Origin: Cupriavidus sp.
GTDB lineage: Bacteria > Pseudomonadota > Gammaproteobacteria > Burkholderiales > Burkholderiaceae
Reading direction: 5' to 3'
Assembly: GCA_013362725.1 (NCBI GenBank)
Contig: JABFVP010000427.1
Location: 1 to 7,037 of the forward strand
DNA: 7,037 nt
Positions 1 through 5,532 of this stretch are shown piece after piece. The notes under the pieces were generated by a model. It saw only the letters and a program-made list of their open reading frames with translations. It had not been told where the DNA came from and did no database searches. Numbering within the stretch: the first letter of the stretch is position 1; each line of letters opens with the position of its first letter. The position numbers and the translations under genes were made by a program.

Positions 1-416
1 CTGATGAAGGCTGCCAGGTCCGTCGCCGGGAAGGCGGGATTGACCACCAGCACGTTGGGCACGTCGGCCAGGTTGCTGATCGGCGCGAAGTCCTTGACCG
101 GGTCGTAGGCGGTCTTGAGGTAGACGTTGGGGTTGACCGCGTGCGAGCTTTCCACCTCCATCACCAGGGTGTAGCCATCGGCCGGTTGCTTGGCCGCGTA
201 GGCGCTGCCGACCGCGCCGCCGGCGCCGGGACGGTTTTCGATCACCACCGGCTGACCCAGTACCGGGCCCAGGCGGGTGCCGACGATGCGGGCAATGATG
301 TCGGTGGTGCCGCCGGCCGCGTAGGGCACGATCAGCTTGATCGGCCGCTCGGGATAGGCGGCGTGCGCGCTGCTGGCAAGGCCGAGCAGGGCCATGGCAA
401 AAAGGGCTGGCTTCAT
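1..416 (-). CDS. Bug-family (TctC) tripartite tricarboxylate transporter substrate-binding protein, N-terminal part
   Basis: Partial gene: 138 codons are present and the C-terminus lies beyond the left edge. Reading the minus strand from the ATG at 416 gives a signal peptide (Lys2, a hydrophobic stretch at residues 5-14, then SSAHA with likely cleavage after Ala19). The mature protein then begins AYPERPIKLIVPYAAGGTTD (residues 20-39). The PYAAGGTTD loop (31-39) and the IENRPGAGGAVGS segment are the hallmarks of the Bug/TctC family (Pfam TctC). Full-length members are about 320-330 residues and bind carboxylates, or sometimes amides or aromatic acids, in the periplasm. A GGAG Shine-Dalgarno (complement of 424-427) lies 7 nt before the start. 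The gene follows the CoA-transferase by 40 bp, so the two are probably co-transcribed. Many Bug proteins are orphans without TctAB membrane partners, and none is visible here. The family call is firm; the ligand cannot be told. Confidence 0.95.
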   Translation of the reverse strand, partial: MKPALFAMALLGLASSAHAAYPERPIKLIVPYAAGGTTDIIARIVGTRLGPVLGQPVVIENRPGAGGAVGSAYAAKQPADGYTLVMEVESSHAVNPNVYLKTAYDPVKDFAPISNLADVPNVLVVNPAFPATDLAAFI

Positions 417-456
417 CGGGTGTCTCCGGGTCAGGGTTATCGGTGTAGTGAAAGGG

Positions 457-1620
457 TCAGCGCGGCAGGCCGTGCTCACCCAGCAGCGGCGGCGGTGCCG
501 GCGGGCCCTCGTGGCCGGCCAGCATCGGGTTGCGGACCATCGGCACGCGGCCCATCACCGGGTGCTCGGCCACCTGCATGAGCTTGCGGTGCCGGACCTG
601 CGGATGGGCGAAGACTTCGTCCATGGTGTGGATCGGTCCCCACGGCACGCCGGCGGCATCGAAGGCGTCGGTCCAGGCGGCACGGGTGCGCGTGGGAAAG
701 AGCGCGGTGAGCTGTGCGCGCAGTGCTTCCAGGTGTTCGATGCGCGCGGAATTGGTGGCGTAGCGCGGGTCCTGCGCCAGCGCCGGAATGCCGGCCACGG
801 CGCAGAAGCGCGCGAACTGGCCGTCGTTGCCGATCGCCAGGATCAGGTGGCCGTCGGCGCAGCGGAACACTTCATACGGCGCGCAATTGGGATGGGCGTT
901 GCCGCTGCGCTGCGGGTTCTGGCCCGACACCAGGTAGTTGGCGGCCTGGTTGGCGTTCATCGCCACCGCGACGTCGAGCAGCGCGATGTCCAGGTGCGCG
1001 CCGACGCCGGTCGCCTGGCGCTGGTACAGCGCGGCCAGCACCGCGGAGGTGGCATACATGCCGGTGCTCAGGTCGACAACCGCCACGCCGGTGCGCAGCG
1101 GGCCGGCGCCGGGCGTGCCGTCGGGCTGGCCGGTGTAGCTCATCAGCCCACCCATGCCCTGGAACACGTAGTCGTAGCCGGGCTTGTCCGCCATCGGCCC
1201 GCTCTGGCCGAAGCCGGTGATCGACAGGTAGACCAGGCGCGGGTTGAGGGCCTTGAGCGTGTCGTAGTCCAGCCCGTAGCGGCGCAGCGTGCCGACCTTG
1301 TAGTTCTCGACCAGCACGTCGGCCGTGCGCGCCAGCTCGCGCACCTGCGCCGCGCCTGCGGGCGTGCCGTAGTCGATTGCGAGCGAACGCTTGCCGCGGT
1401 TGCAGCAGATGAAGTAGCCGGACAGGCGCGGATCGCCTTCGGTGCCGGCCGGTGCGTCGAGATAGGGCGGCCCCCAGCCGCGGGTATCGTCGCCGCGCTC
1501 GGGGTGTTCGACCTTGGTCACCTCGGCGCCCAGGTCGGCCAGGTTCTGGGTACACCAGGGACCGGCCAGGATGCGCGACAAATCCAGGACCCGGACGCCT
1601 TCCAGGGCGCGATGCAGCAT
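457..1620 (-). CDS. CaiB/BaiF family (class III) CoA-transferase
   Basis: A 387-residue protein read from the ATG at 1620, with GGAG (complement of 1626-1629) 5 nt upstream. The N-terminus (LEGVRVLDLSRILAGPWCTQ, residues 6-25), then GAEVTKVEHPERGDDTR (31-47), NRGKRSLAIDY (74-84), DVLVENYKVGTLRRYGLDY (101-119) and ITGFGQSGP (134-142), follow the class III CoA-transferase fold (Pfam CoA_transf_3). Asp183 in VVDLSTGMYA is at the position of the catalytic aspartate that forms the acyl anhydride in formyl-CoA transferase. The family moves CoA between organic acids in the cytoplasm. The later PYEVFRCADGHLILAIGND segment resembles the branch that includes succinyl-CoA:glutarate/hydroxymethylglutarate-type transferases, but donor and acceptor cannot be fixed. 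It is the first gene of an operon with the downstream Bug protein, which suggests that a carboxylate captured by the binding protein is CoA-activated here (inference). The C-terminus stops right after LGEHGLPR and lacks the usual short helical tail. Confidence 0.95.
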   Translation of the reverse strand: MLHRALEGVRVLDLSRILAGPWCTQNLADLGAEVTKVEHPERGDDTRGWGPPYLDAPAGTEGDPRLSGYFICCNRGKRSLAIDYGTPAGAAQVRELARTADVLVENYKVGTLRRYGLDYDTLKALNPRLVYLSITGFGQSGPMADKPGYDYVFQGMGGLMSYTGQPDGTPGAGPLRTGVAVVDLSTGMYATSAVLAALYQRQATGVGAHLDIALLDVAVAMNANQAANYLVSGQNPQRSGNAHPNCAPYEVFRCADGHLILAIGNDGQFARFCAVAGIPALAQDPRYATNSARIEHLEALRAQLTALFPTRTRAAWTDAFDAAGVPWGPIHTMDEVFAHPQVRHRKLMQVAEHPVMGRVPMVRNPMLAGHEGPPAPPPLLGEHGLPR

Positions 1621-1652
1621 GACGACTCCGCTTTCCGATCACAGTGCGGCGC

Positions 1653-1658
1653 AGTATA
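1653..1658 (-). promoter_or_regulatory. Candidate -10 box for the CoA-transferase/Bug operon
   Basis: The minus strand reads TATACT here, a 5/6 match to the sigma-70 -10 consensus TATAAT. A transcript starting about 7 nt downstream would have a leader of roughly 25 nt before the ATG at 1620, with the GGAG ribosome-binding site inside it. No good -35 is seen at 16-18 bp spacing: the bases there read about CTGGTT/TGGTTC. The promoter would therefore be weak or activator-dependent. The call rests on one hexamer plus its position. Confidence 0.4.
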
Positions 1659-1744
1659 GGGAGGGGTATCGGGCCGAACCAGTCGAGAGTTTTGAAAGGC
1701 GCGTTCGCCGGATTTGAACGGTGTGGCCGGGCCGGGGCAGGGGT

Positions 1745-1768
1745 GGCGCCGGCGCCCCCGCCGGCGCC
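1745..1768. repeat. Perfect GC-only inverted repeat in the divergent intergenic region
   Basis: GGCGCCGGCG (1745-1754) and its exact reverse complement CGCCGGCGCC (1759-1768) flank a CCCC loop, giving a 10-bp stem made only of G and C. Pairing does not extend beyond this. No T-run follows on either strand, so it is not a standard intrinsic terminator. It lies about 125 bp upstream of the CoA-transferase start and 167 bp upstream of the argG start, just before the candidate argG promoter. It could be an extragenic palindromic element, a barrier between divergent promoters, or a chance product of high GC. Confidence 0.6.
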
Positions 1769-1813
1769 CGCGTTTGGCGCGTGGGCGCTGCCGTGTCACA
1801 ATTCGCGTTTGGC
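1769..1813. repeat. Pair of 10-bp direct repeats (CGCGTTTGGC) upstream of argG
   Basis: CGCGTTTGGC occurs at 1769-1778 and again, identical, at 1804-1813, a period of 35 bp. The first copy overlaps the candidate -35 of argG and the second falls at about the expected transcription start. Such placement could suit a repressor or activator, but no known operator is recognised and chance is possible in GC-rich DNA. Confidence 0.45.
1774..1802 (+). promoter_or_regulatory. Candidate sigma-70 promoter for argG
   Basis: TTGGCG (1774-1779) matches the -35 consensus at 4 of 6 bases. After an exact 17-bp spacer, CACAAT (1797-1802) matches the -10 consensus at 4 of 6. It is the best-spaced pair I found between the stem-loop and the argG start. 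It would give an mRNA leader of roughly 125 nt. Both boxes are imperfect, so the start site is only a proposal. Confidence 0.35.
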
Positions 1814-1815
1814 AC

Positions 1816-1837
1816 TGACTCGGCCCGTGACTCGGCC
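1816..1837. repeat. Tandem 10-bp direct repeat (TGACTCGGCC) in the argG leader region
   Basis: TGACTCGGCC is present at 1816-1825 and 1828-1837, separated by CG, a period of 12 bp. It sits just after the second CGCGTTTGGC copy. If the candidate argG promoter is right, this pair lies at about +7 to +30 of the transcript, where it could act as a downstream operator or an RNA element. It resembles no operator I recognise. Confidence 0.45.
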
Positions 1838-1934
1838 GGCCGCGTCGCCGTGCTTCCCGCCGCCCCCGGCCACCCCTGGCCGACGCAGTGGAAGCCCGCC
1901 CAAGAGCCGACAAATTCACATTGATTTTCTGGCG

Positions 1935-3260
1935 ATGACTACCATCCTGCAGCACATTCCTACCGGCCAGCGCGTCGGTATCGCCTTCTCCGGCGGCCTT
2001 GATACCAGCGCGGCACTCCTCTGGATGCGCCAGAAGGGCGCCGTCCCCTACGCCTACACCGCCAACCTGGGCCAGCCCGACGAGCCCGACTACGACGACA
2101 TCCCGCGCCGCGCCAAGGCCTACGGCGCCGAGGAAGCGCGCCTGGTAGACTGCCGTGCACAGCTGGTAGCCGAAGGCATCGCCGCGCTGCAGTGCGGTGC
2201 CTTCCATATCTCCACCGCCGGCATCACCTACTTCAACACCACCCCGATCGGCCGCGCCGTGACCGGCACCATGCTGGTCGCCGCGATGAAGGAAGACGGC
2301 GTCAACATCTGGGGCGACGGCAGCACCTTCAAGGGCAACGACATCGAGCGCTTCTACCGCTACGGCCTGCTGACCAACCCCGGCCTGCAGATCTACAAGC
2401 CGTGGCTGGACCAGCAGTTCATCGACGAACTGGGCGGCCGCGCCGAGATGTCCGAGTTCATGCGCCAGAACGGCTTCGACTACAAGATGTCGGCCGAGAA
2501 GGCGTATTCGACCGACTCCAACATGCTGGGCGCGACCCACGAGGCCAAGGACCTGGAGCACCTCGATTCGGGCATCCGCATCGTGCAGCCGATCATGGGC
2601 GTGCAGTTCTGGCGCGACGACGTCGAAGTCAAGCGCGAGGAAGTCACGGTGCGCTTCGAGGAAGGTCAGCCGGTGGCGCTGAACGGCCAGACCTTCGCCA
2701 ATGCCGTCGACCTGTTCATGGAAGCCAACCGCATTGGCGGGCGCCATGGCCTGGGCATGAGCGACCAGATCGAGAACCGCATCATCGAAGCCAAGAGCCG
2801 CGGCATCTATGAAGCCCCGGGCCTGGCGCTGCTGTTCATCGCCTACGAGCGCCTGATCACCGGCATCCACAACGAAGACACCATCGAGCAGTACCGCGAC
2901 AACGGCCGCCGCCTGGGCCGCCTGCTGTACCAGGGCCGCTGGTTCGACCCGCAGGCCATCATGCTGCGCGAAACCGCCCAGCGCTGGGTCGCCGGCGCCA
3001 TCACCGGCGAAGTCACCATCGAGCTGCGCCGCGGCAACGACTATTCGATCCTGAACACCACCTCGCCCAACCTGACCTACAAGCCGGAACGGCTGACCAT
3101 GGAAAAGGGCGAATCGATGTTCACGCCGCTGGACCGCATCGGCCAGCTGACCATGCGCACGCTGGATATCGTCGATACGCGCGAGAAGCTGCAGACGTAT
3201 GCCAGGACCGGCCTGCTGTCGACGCAGGTCAGCGCTTCGCTGCCGAAGCTGGAAGACTGA
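1935..3260 (+). CDS. argG: Argininosuccinate synthase
   Basis: A 441-residue enzyme that condenses citrulline and aspartate with ATP to argininosuccinate, the penultimate step of cytoplasmic arginine biosynthesis. The ATP-pyrophosphatase loop AFSGGLDTS is at residues 17-25. TANLGQPDEPDYDDIPRRA follows at 42-60 and the citrulline/aspartate-binding stretch GDGSTFKGND at 127-136. The length and the N-terminus MTTILQHIPTGQRVGIAFSGG match the long bacterial form typified by E. coli ArgG (about 447 residues). The frame is open upstream to 1644, but those 97 extra codons are low-complexity Arg/Pro/Ala with no family similarity. The ATG at 1935 puts the P-loop at the expected position. There is no good Shine-Dalgarno before this ATG (bases read CACATTGATTTTCTGGCG). 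The gene stands alone: the neighbour upstream is divergent, and an intrinsic terminator follows the stop by about 40 bp. Confidence 0.98.
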   Translation: MTTILQHIPTGQRVGIAFSGGLDTSAALLWMRQKGAVPYAYTANLGQPDEPDYDDIPRRAKAYGAEEARLVDCRAQLVAEGIAALQCGAFHISTAGITYFNTTPIGRAVTGTMLVAAMKEDGVNIWGDGSTFKGNDIERFYRYGLLTNPGLQIYKPWLDQQFIDELGGRAEMSEFMRQNGFDYKMSAEKAYSTDSNMLGATHEAKDLEHLDSGIRIVQPIMGVQFWRDDVEVKREEVTVRFEEGQPVALNGQTFANAVDLFMEANRIGGRHGLGMSDQIENRIIEAKSRGIYEAPGLALLFIAYERLITGIHNEDTIEQYRDNGRRLGRLLYQGRWFDPQAIMLRETAQRWVAGAITGEVTIELRRGNDYSILNTTSPNLTYKPERLTMEKGESMFTPLDRIGQLTMRTLDIVDTREKLQTYARTGLLSTQVSASLPKLED

Positions 3261-3297
3261 GCTTCGCGCTTGCGCGCCTGACGGCGGGACCCGCCCG

Positions 3298-3330
3298 AAA
3301 CCGGCACCTCAGGGTGCCGGTTTTTTTTTT
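3298..3330 (+). terminator. Intrinsic (rho-independent) terminator of argG
   Basis: CCGGCACC (3301-3308), a TCAG loop and GGTGCCGG (3313-3320) form a perfect 8-bp GC-rich stem, followed directly by ten T residues (3321-3330). Three A residues before the stem (3298-3300) can pair with the first three T residues. It lies 38 bp after the argG stop and separates argG from the MFS operon. A smaller hairpin, GGCGG-GAC-CCGCC (3283-3295), lies just before it. Confidence 0.95.
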
Positions 3331-3494
3331 CTCGGCGTTTTCCCCACCTGTCACGTAATGTCAAGCGAACGTCCCGGAATATCAAACTGGATAGCTCCGA
3401 TCGCCAGATACTGGCTGCGCCTGCCCGCCATTTTGCGCGGTGGCACTGAACGCACGGCGGCGCCAAGACCGCCGGCCGGCTACCGGAGACGCCC
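3331..3494 (+). promoter_or_regulatory. Upstream region of the MFS operon; no convincing promoter seen
   Basis: This 164-bp stretch separates the argG terminator from the MFS start and should hold the promoter of the three-gene plus-strand operon. The first half (3341-3415) is AT-richer than its surroundings. TATCAA (3380-3385) and GATACT (3407-3412) are 4/6 matches to a -10 box, but neither has a good -35 at proper spacing. TGTCA occurs at 3349-3353 and 3359-3363. A CGGCGG/CCGCCG stem (3455-3460 and 3469-3474, 8-nt loop) sits just before the GGAG ribosome-binding site at 3485-3488. An activator-dependent promoter would fit, but I cannot place it. Confidence 0.3.
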
Positions 3495-4853
3495 ATGCCC
3501 AGATCCCGCCTTGCCCTTGCCGCCGCCGCATCCGCCGCGCCGACGCCTGCTGCGCCCGCGGCTGCCGGATCAGGCTATGCATGGCTGGTCTTTGCGCTGA
3601 CTTTTGCGCTGCTGCTGTCGGACTACATGTCGCGCCAGGTGCTCAATGCCGTGTTCCCGCTGCTGAAGGCCGAATGGCAGCTGGGGGATACGGAACTGGG
3701 CGCGCTCGGCGGGGTGGTGGCGTTGATGGTGGGGGTGCTGGCGATTCCGCTGTCGCTGCTGGCCGACCGCTGGGGCCGCGTGCGCAGCCTGGTCCTGATG
3801 GCGGCGCTGTGGAGCCTGGCCACGCTGGGCTGCGCGCTGGCGGGCAGCTTCGGCCAGATGTTCCTGGCGCGGCTGTGCGTCGGCATCGGCGAGGCCGCGT
3901 ACGGCAGCGTCGGCATCGCGGTGGTGGTGTCGGTGTTCCCGCGCCACCTGCGTGCCAGCCTTAGCGCCGCGTTCATTGCCGGCGGCGCGTTCGGCTCGGT
4001 GCTGGGCATGGGACTGGGCGGCATCCTGTCCGCGCATTTCGGCTGGCGCATGGCCTTTGCCGGCATGGCCGCGTTCGGGCTGGCGATGGTGGCCTGCTAC
4101 GCGCTGACGATCAGCGAGTCCCGGCTGCGCCGGCTGCAGCAGCGTATTGGCGCCACCAGCGAGGACGACAACCGCGACGCGGCCATGGCGCGTCAGCTGG
4201 CGCCGCGCCGGATCGTGCGCGAACTTCTGATGCTGCCCTCGATGCTGTGCGCCTGCGCCGGCAGCGCCCTGCAACTGCTGGTGATGGCCGCGCTGCTGGC
4301 GTGGCTGCCGAGCTTCCTGGCGCGCGCGTACGGCATGGCCACCGGCCGTGCCGGCGTGGTGGCGGCGCTGCTGGTGCTGGTAGCGGGTGCCGGCATGGTG
4401 GCCTGCGGCGCGCTGACCGACCGCGTGGCGCGGCGCGCGCCCGGGCGCAAATGGCACATGGCCATCGCCTACAGCCTGGCCTGCTGCGTCTTGCTGATGG
4501 TGGCGTTCCGGCTGCCCGCCGGCGCGTCTCAGCTGGTGCTGATTGGGGCGGGCATGCTGGTGGTGGGCGGCTGCGCCGGCCCGGCCAGCGCGATGGTGGC
4601 CAACCTGACGCGCCCCGCCATCCACGCCACCGCGTTTGCCACGCTGACGCTCATCAACAACCTGCTGGGCCTGGCGCCGGGCCCGTTCCTGACCGGCGTG
4701 CTGGCCGACCGCATCGGCCTGACCGGCGCGCTGCAATGGATTCCGCTGGCCGGCGCCGCCGCCACGCTGCTGTTCTGCATCGGCCGCCGTCACTATGCCG
4801 CGGACCTGCGGCGCCTGGATGGCCAGTTCGTGCCTCACGACGTTCCTGCCTGA
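3495..4853 (+). CDS. Major facilitator superfamily (MFS) transporter
   Basis: A 452-residue inner-membrane protein with about 12 hydrophobic segments. A non-conserved Ala/Pro-rich N-terminal tail (residues 1-26) precedes TM1 (about 28-42). The cytoplasmic loop 2-3 motif DRWGRVRS (91-98) is MFS motif A, and a second copy, GALTDRVARRAPGRK (305-319), opens the C-terminal half. A charged central loop at about 206-242 (SESRLRRLQQR, TSEDDNRD) separates the two six-helix bundles. GPFLTGVLADRIGLTGALQ (396-414) near the end resembles that region of spinster-like and organic-anion MFS members. Such proteins usually move small organic solutes by proton symport or antiport; neither substrate nor direction can be told. 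GGAG (3485-3488) is 6 nt before the ATG. The hydrolase starts 17 bp after the stop and a porin follows, which favours an uptake role, but efflux is not excluded. The gene is intact with codon use like its neighbours. Confidence 0.93.
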   Translation: MPRSRLALAAAASAAPTPAAPAAAGSGYAWLVFALTFALLLSDYMSRQVLNAVFPLLKAEWQLGDTELGALGGVVALMVGVLAIPLSLLADRWGRVRSLVLMAALWSLATLGCALAGSFGQMFLARLCVGIGEAAYGSVGIAVVVSVFPRHLRASLSAAFIAGGAFGSVLGMGLGGILSAHFGWRMAFAGMAAFGLAMVACYALTISESRLRRLQQRIGATSEDDNRDAAMARQLAPRRIVRELLMLPSMLCACAGSALQLLVMAALLAWLPSFLARAYGMATGRAGVVAALLVLVAGAGMVACGALTDRVARRAPGRKWHMAIAYSLACCVLLMVAFRLPAGASQLVLIGAGMLVVGGCAGPASAMVANLTRPAIHATAFATLTLINNLLGLAPGPFLTGVLADRIGLTGALQWIPLAGAAATLLFCIGRRHYAADLRRLDGQFVPHDVPA

Positions 4854-4870
4854 CCCTTTCCGATCCCACC

Positions 4871-5464
4871 ATGACTGCTACCCCTTCGCCCACCATCCTG
4901 ATGGTGCCGGGCCTGCGCGACCACGTCGCCGAGCACTGGCAGACCCTGCTGCAGGCCGAGCTTCAGGCCCGGGGGCATGACGCCCGCTGCGTGCCGCCGC
5001 TGGAGCACGACAAGCTCAGCCGCGCCGCCCGTGTCGCCGCGCTGGAGGCGGCGCTGGCGGACATCGACGGGCCGGTGGTGCTGGTCGCGCACAGCGCCGG
5101 CGTGATGATCACCGTGCATTGGGCGGCGCGGCACTGCCGTCCCATCCGGGGCGCGCTGCTGGTGACGCCGCCAGATTTCACGCAGCCGCTGCCGCCCGGC
5201 TATCCGGCGCAGCAGGCCCTGGCGCAGGCCGGCTGGCTGCCGACGCCGCTGGCGACGTTGCCATTACCCAGCCTGGTGGCGGCCAGCAGCAACGATCCGC
5301 TGGCCAGCCATGCGCGCGTCACTGAAATGGCCGCCGCGTGGGGCAGCCGGCTGGTCGACCTGGGCTACGTCGGCCACCTCAACCCAGCCGCCGGCTACGG
5401 CCGCTGGCCGCGCGCCCGTGAATTGCTGATGGAGTTGGAGACGCTGGTCGCACAGCAGGCCTGA
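4871..5464 (+). CDS. Small alpha/beta hydrolase of the RBBP9/YdeN serine-hydrolase family
   Basis: A 197-residue protein of the size typical for the RBBP9-like family (Pfam Ser_hydrolase). It opens with a beta strand and oxyanion region, ILMVPGLRDHVAEHWQTLLQ (residues 9-28), the family signature resembling VPGxxxSxxxHW. The nucleophile motif is VAHSAG, giving Ser75. Asp142 in SSNDPLAS and His169 in GHLNPAAGYGRWP complete the predicted triad. There is no signal peptide or membrane segment, so it is cytoplasmic. Family members hydrolyse small esters or amides in vitro, but most have no known natural substrate. It starts 17 bp after the MFS stop and is almost surely co-transcribed with it. The gap (CCCTTTCCGATCCCACC) contains no Shine-Dalgarno, so translation may depend on coupling to the MFS gene. 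A role in processing a compound brought in by the MFS/porin pair is plausible but is inference. Confidence 0.92.
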   Translation: MTATPSPTILMVPGLRDHVAEHWQTLLQAELQARGHDARCVPPLEHDKLSRAARVAALEAALADIDGPVVLVAHSAGVMITVHWAARHCRPIRGALLVTPPDFTQPLPPGYPAQQALAQAGWLPTPLATLPLPSLVAASSNDPLASHARVTEMAAAWGSRLVDLGYVGHLNPAAGYGRWPRARELLMELETLVAQQA

Positions 5465-5513
5465 GCGCGCCGCGGCGCGCGCCATAACAAGAGCATCCGG
5501 CCACCGAGGCCGG
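5465..5513. repeat. Two inverted repeats between the hydrolase and porin genes
   Basis: A perfect 16-bp GC palindrome (5465-5480, GCGCGCCGCGGCGCGC) starts on the base after the hydrolase stop. A second hairpin, CCGGCC-ACCGA-GGCCGG (5497-5513), ends 7 nt before the porin ribosome-binding site. Neither is followed by a T-run, so they are poor intrinsic terminators. As RNA they could protect an upstream or downstream mRNA end, or set different expression for the porin. The sequence between them, CATAACAAGAG, is AT-richer, but no good promoter can be assigned to it. Confidence 0.55.
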
Positions 5514-5520
5514 GCCAACA

Positions 5521-5526
5521 AGGAGG
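5521..5526 (+). promoter_or_regulatory. Strong Shine-Dalgarno of the porin gene
   Basis: AGGAGG is a full match to the anti-Shine-Dalgarno core and lies 6 nt before the ATG at 5533. It fixes the porin start and contrasts with the absence of any Shine-Dalgarno before the hydrolase in the same putative operon. This suggests that the porin is translated at a much higher level. Confidence 0.85.
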
Positions 5527-5532
5527 AGACCA

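Noticed and set aside
394..1659. 421-codon plus-strand open frame opposite the CoA-transferase
   Set aside because: It is the antisense shadow of a clear CaiB/BaiF gene. The translation is Arg/Val/Ala-rich with no recognisable domain, as is usual in GC-rich DNA.
1644..1934. 97-codon N-terminal extension of argG
   Set aside because: The extension is low-complexity and absent from argininosuccinate synthases. The start at 1935 places the ATP loop where the family has it.
1518..2870. 450-codon minus-strand open frame across the CoA-transferase start, intergenic region and argG
   Set aside because: It runs antisense to the well-supported argG and in another frame through the CoA-transferase start, and it has no family features.
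3570..4838. 422-codon minus-strand open frame opposite the MFS gene
   Set aside because: The product is dominated by Gln, His, Arg and Ala, the typical complement of hydrophobic membrane codons, and shows no domain.
1631..4865. Shared 10-mer CTTTCCGATC at 1631-1640 and 4856-4865
   Set aside because: Two identical 10-mers at this distance are expected by chance in a 7-kb window, and the two sites have different positions and strands relative to their genes.
4247..4870. In-frame upstream extension of the hydrolase into the MFS gene
   Set aside because: It is an Arg/Gly/Ala-rich shadow of the MFS coding frame. The RBBP9-like fold begins at 4871.
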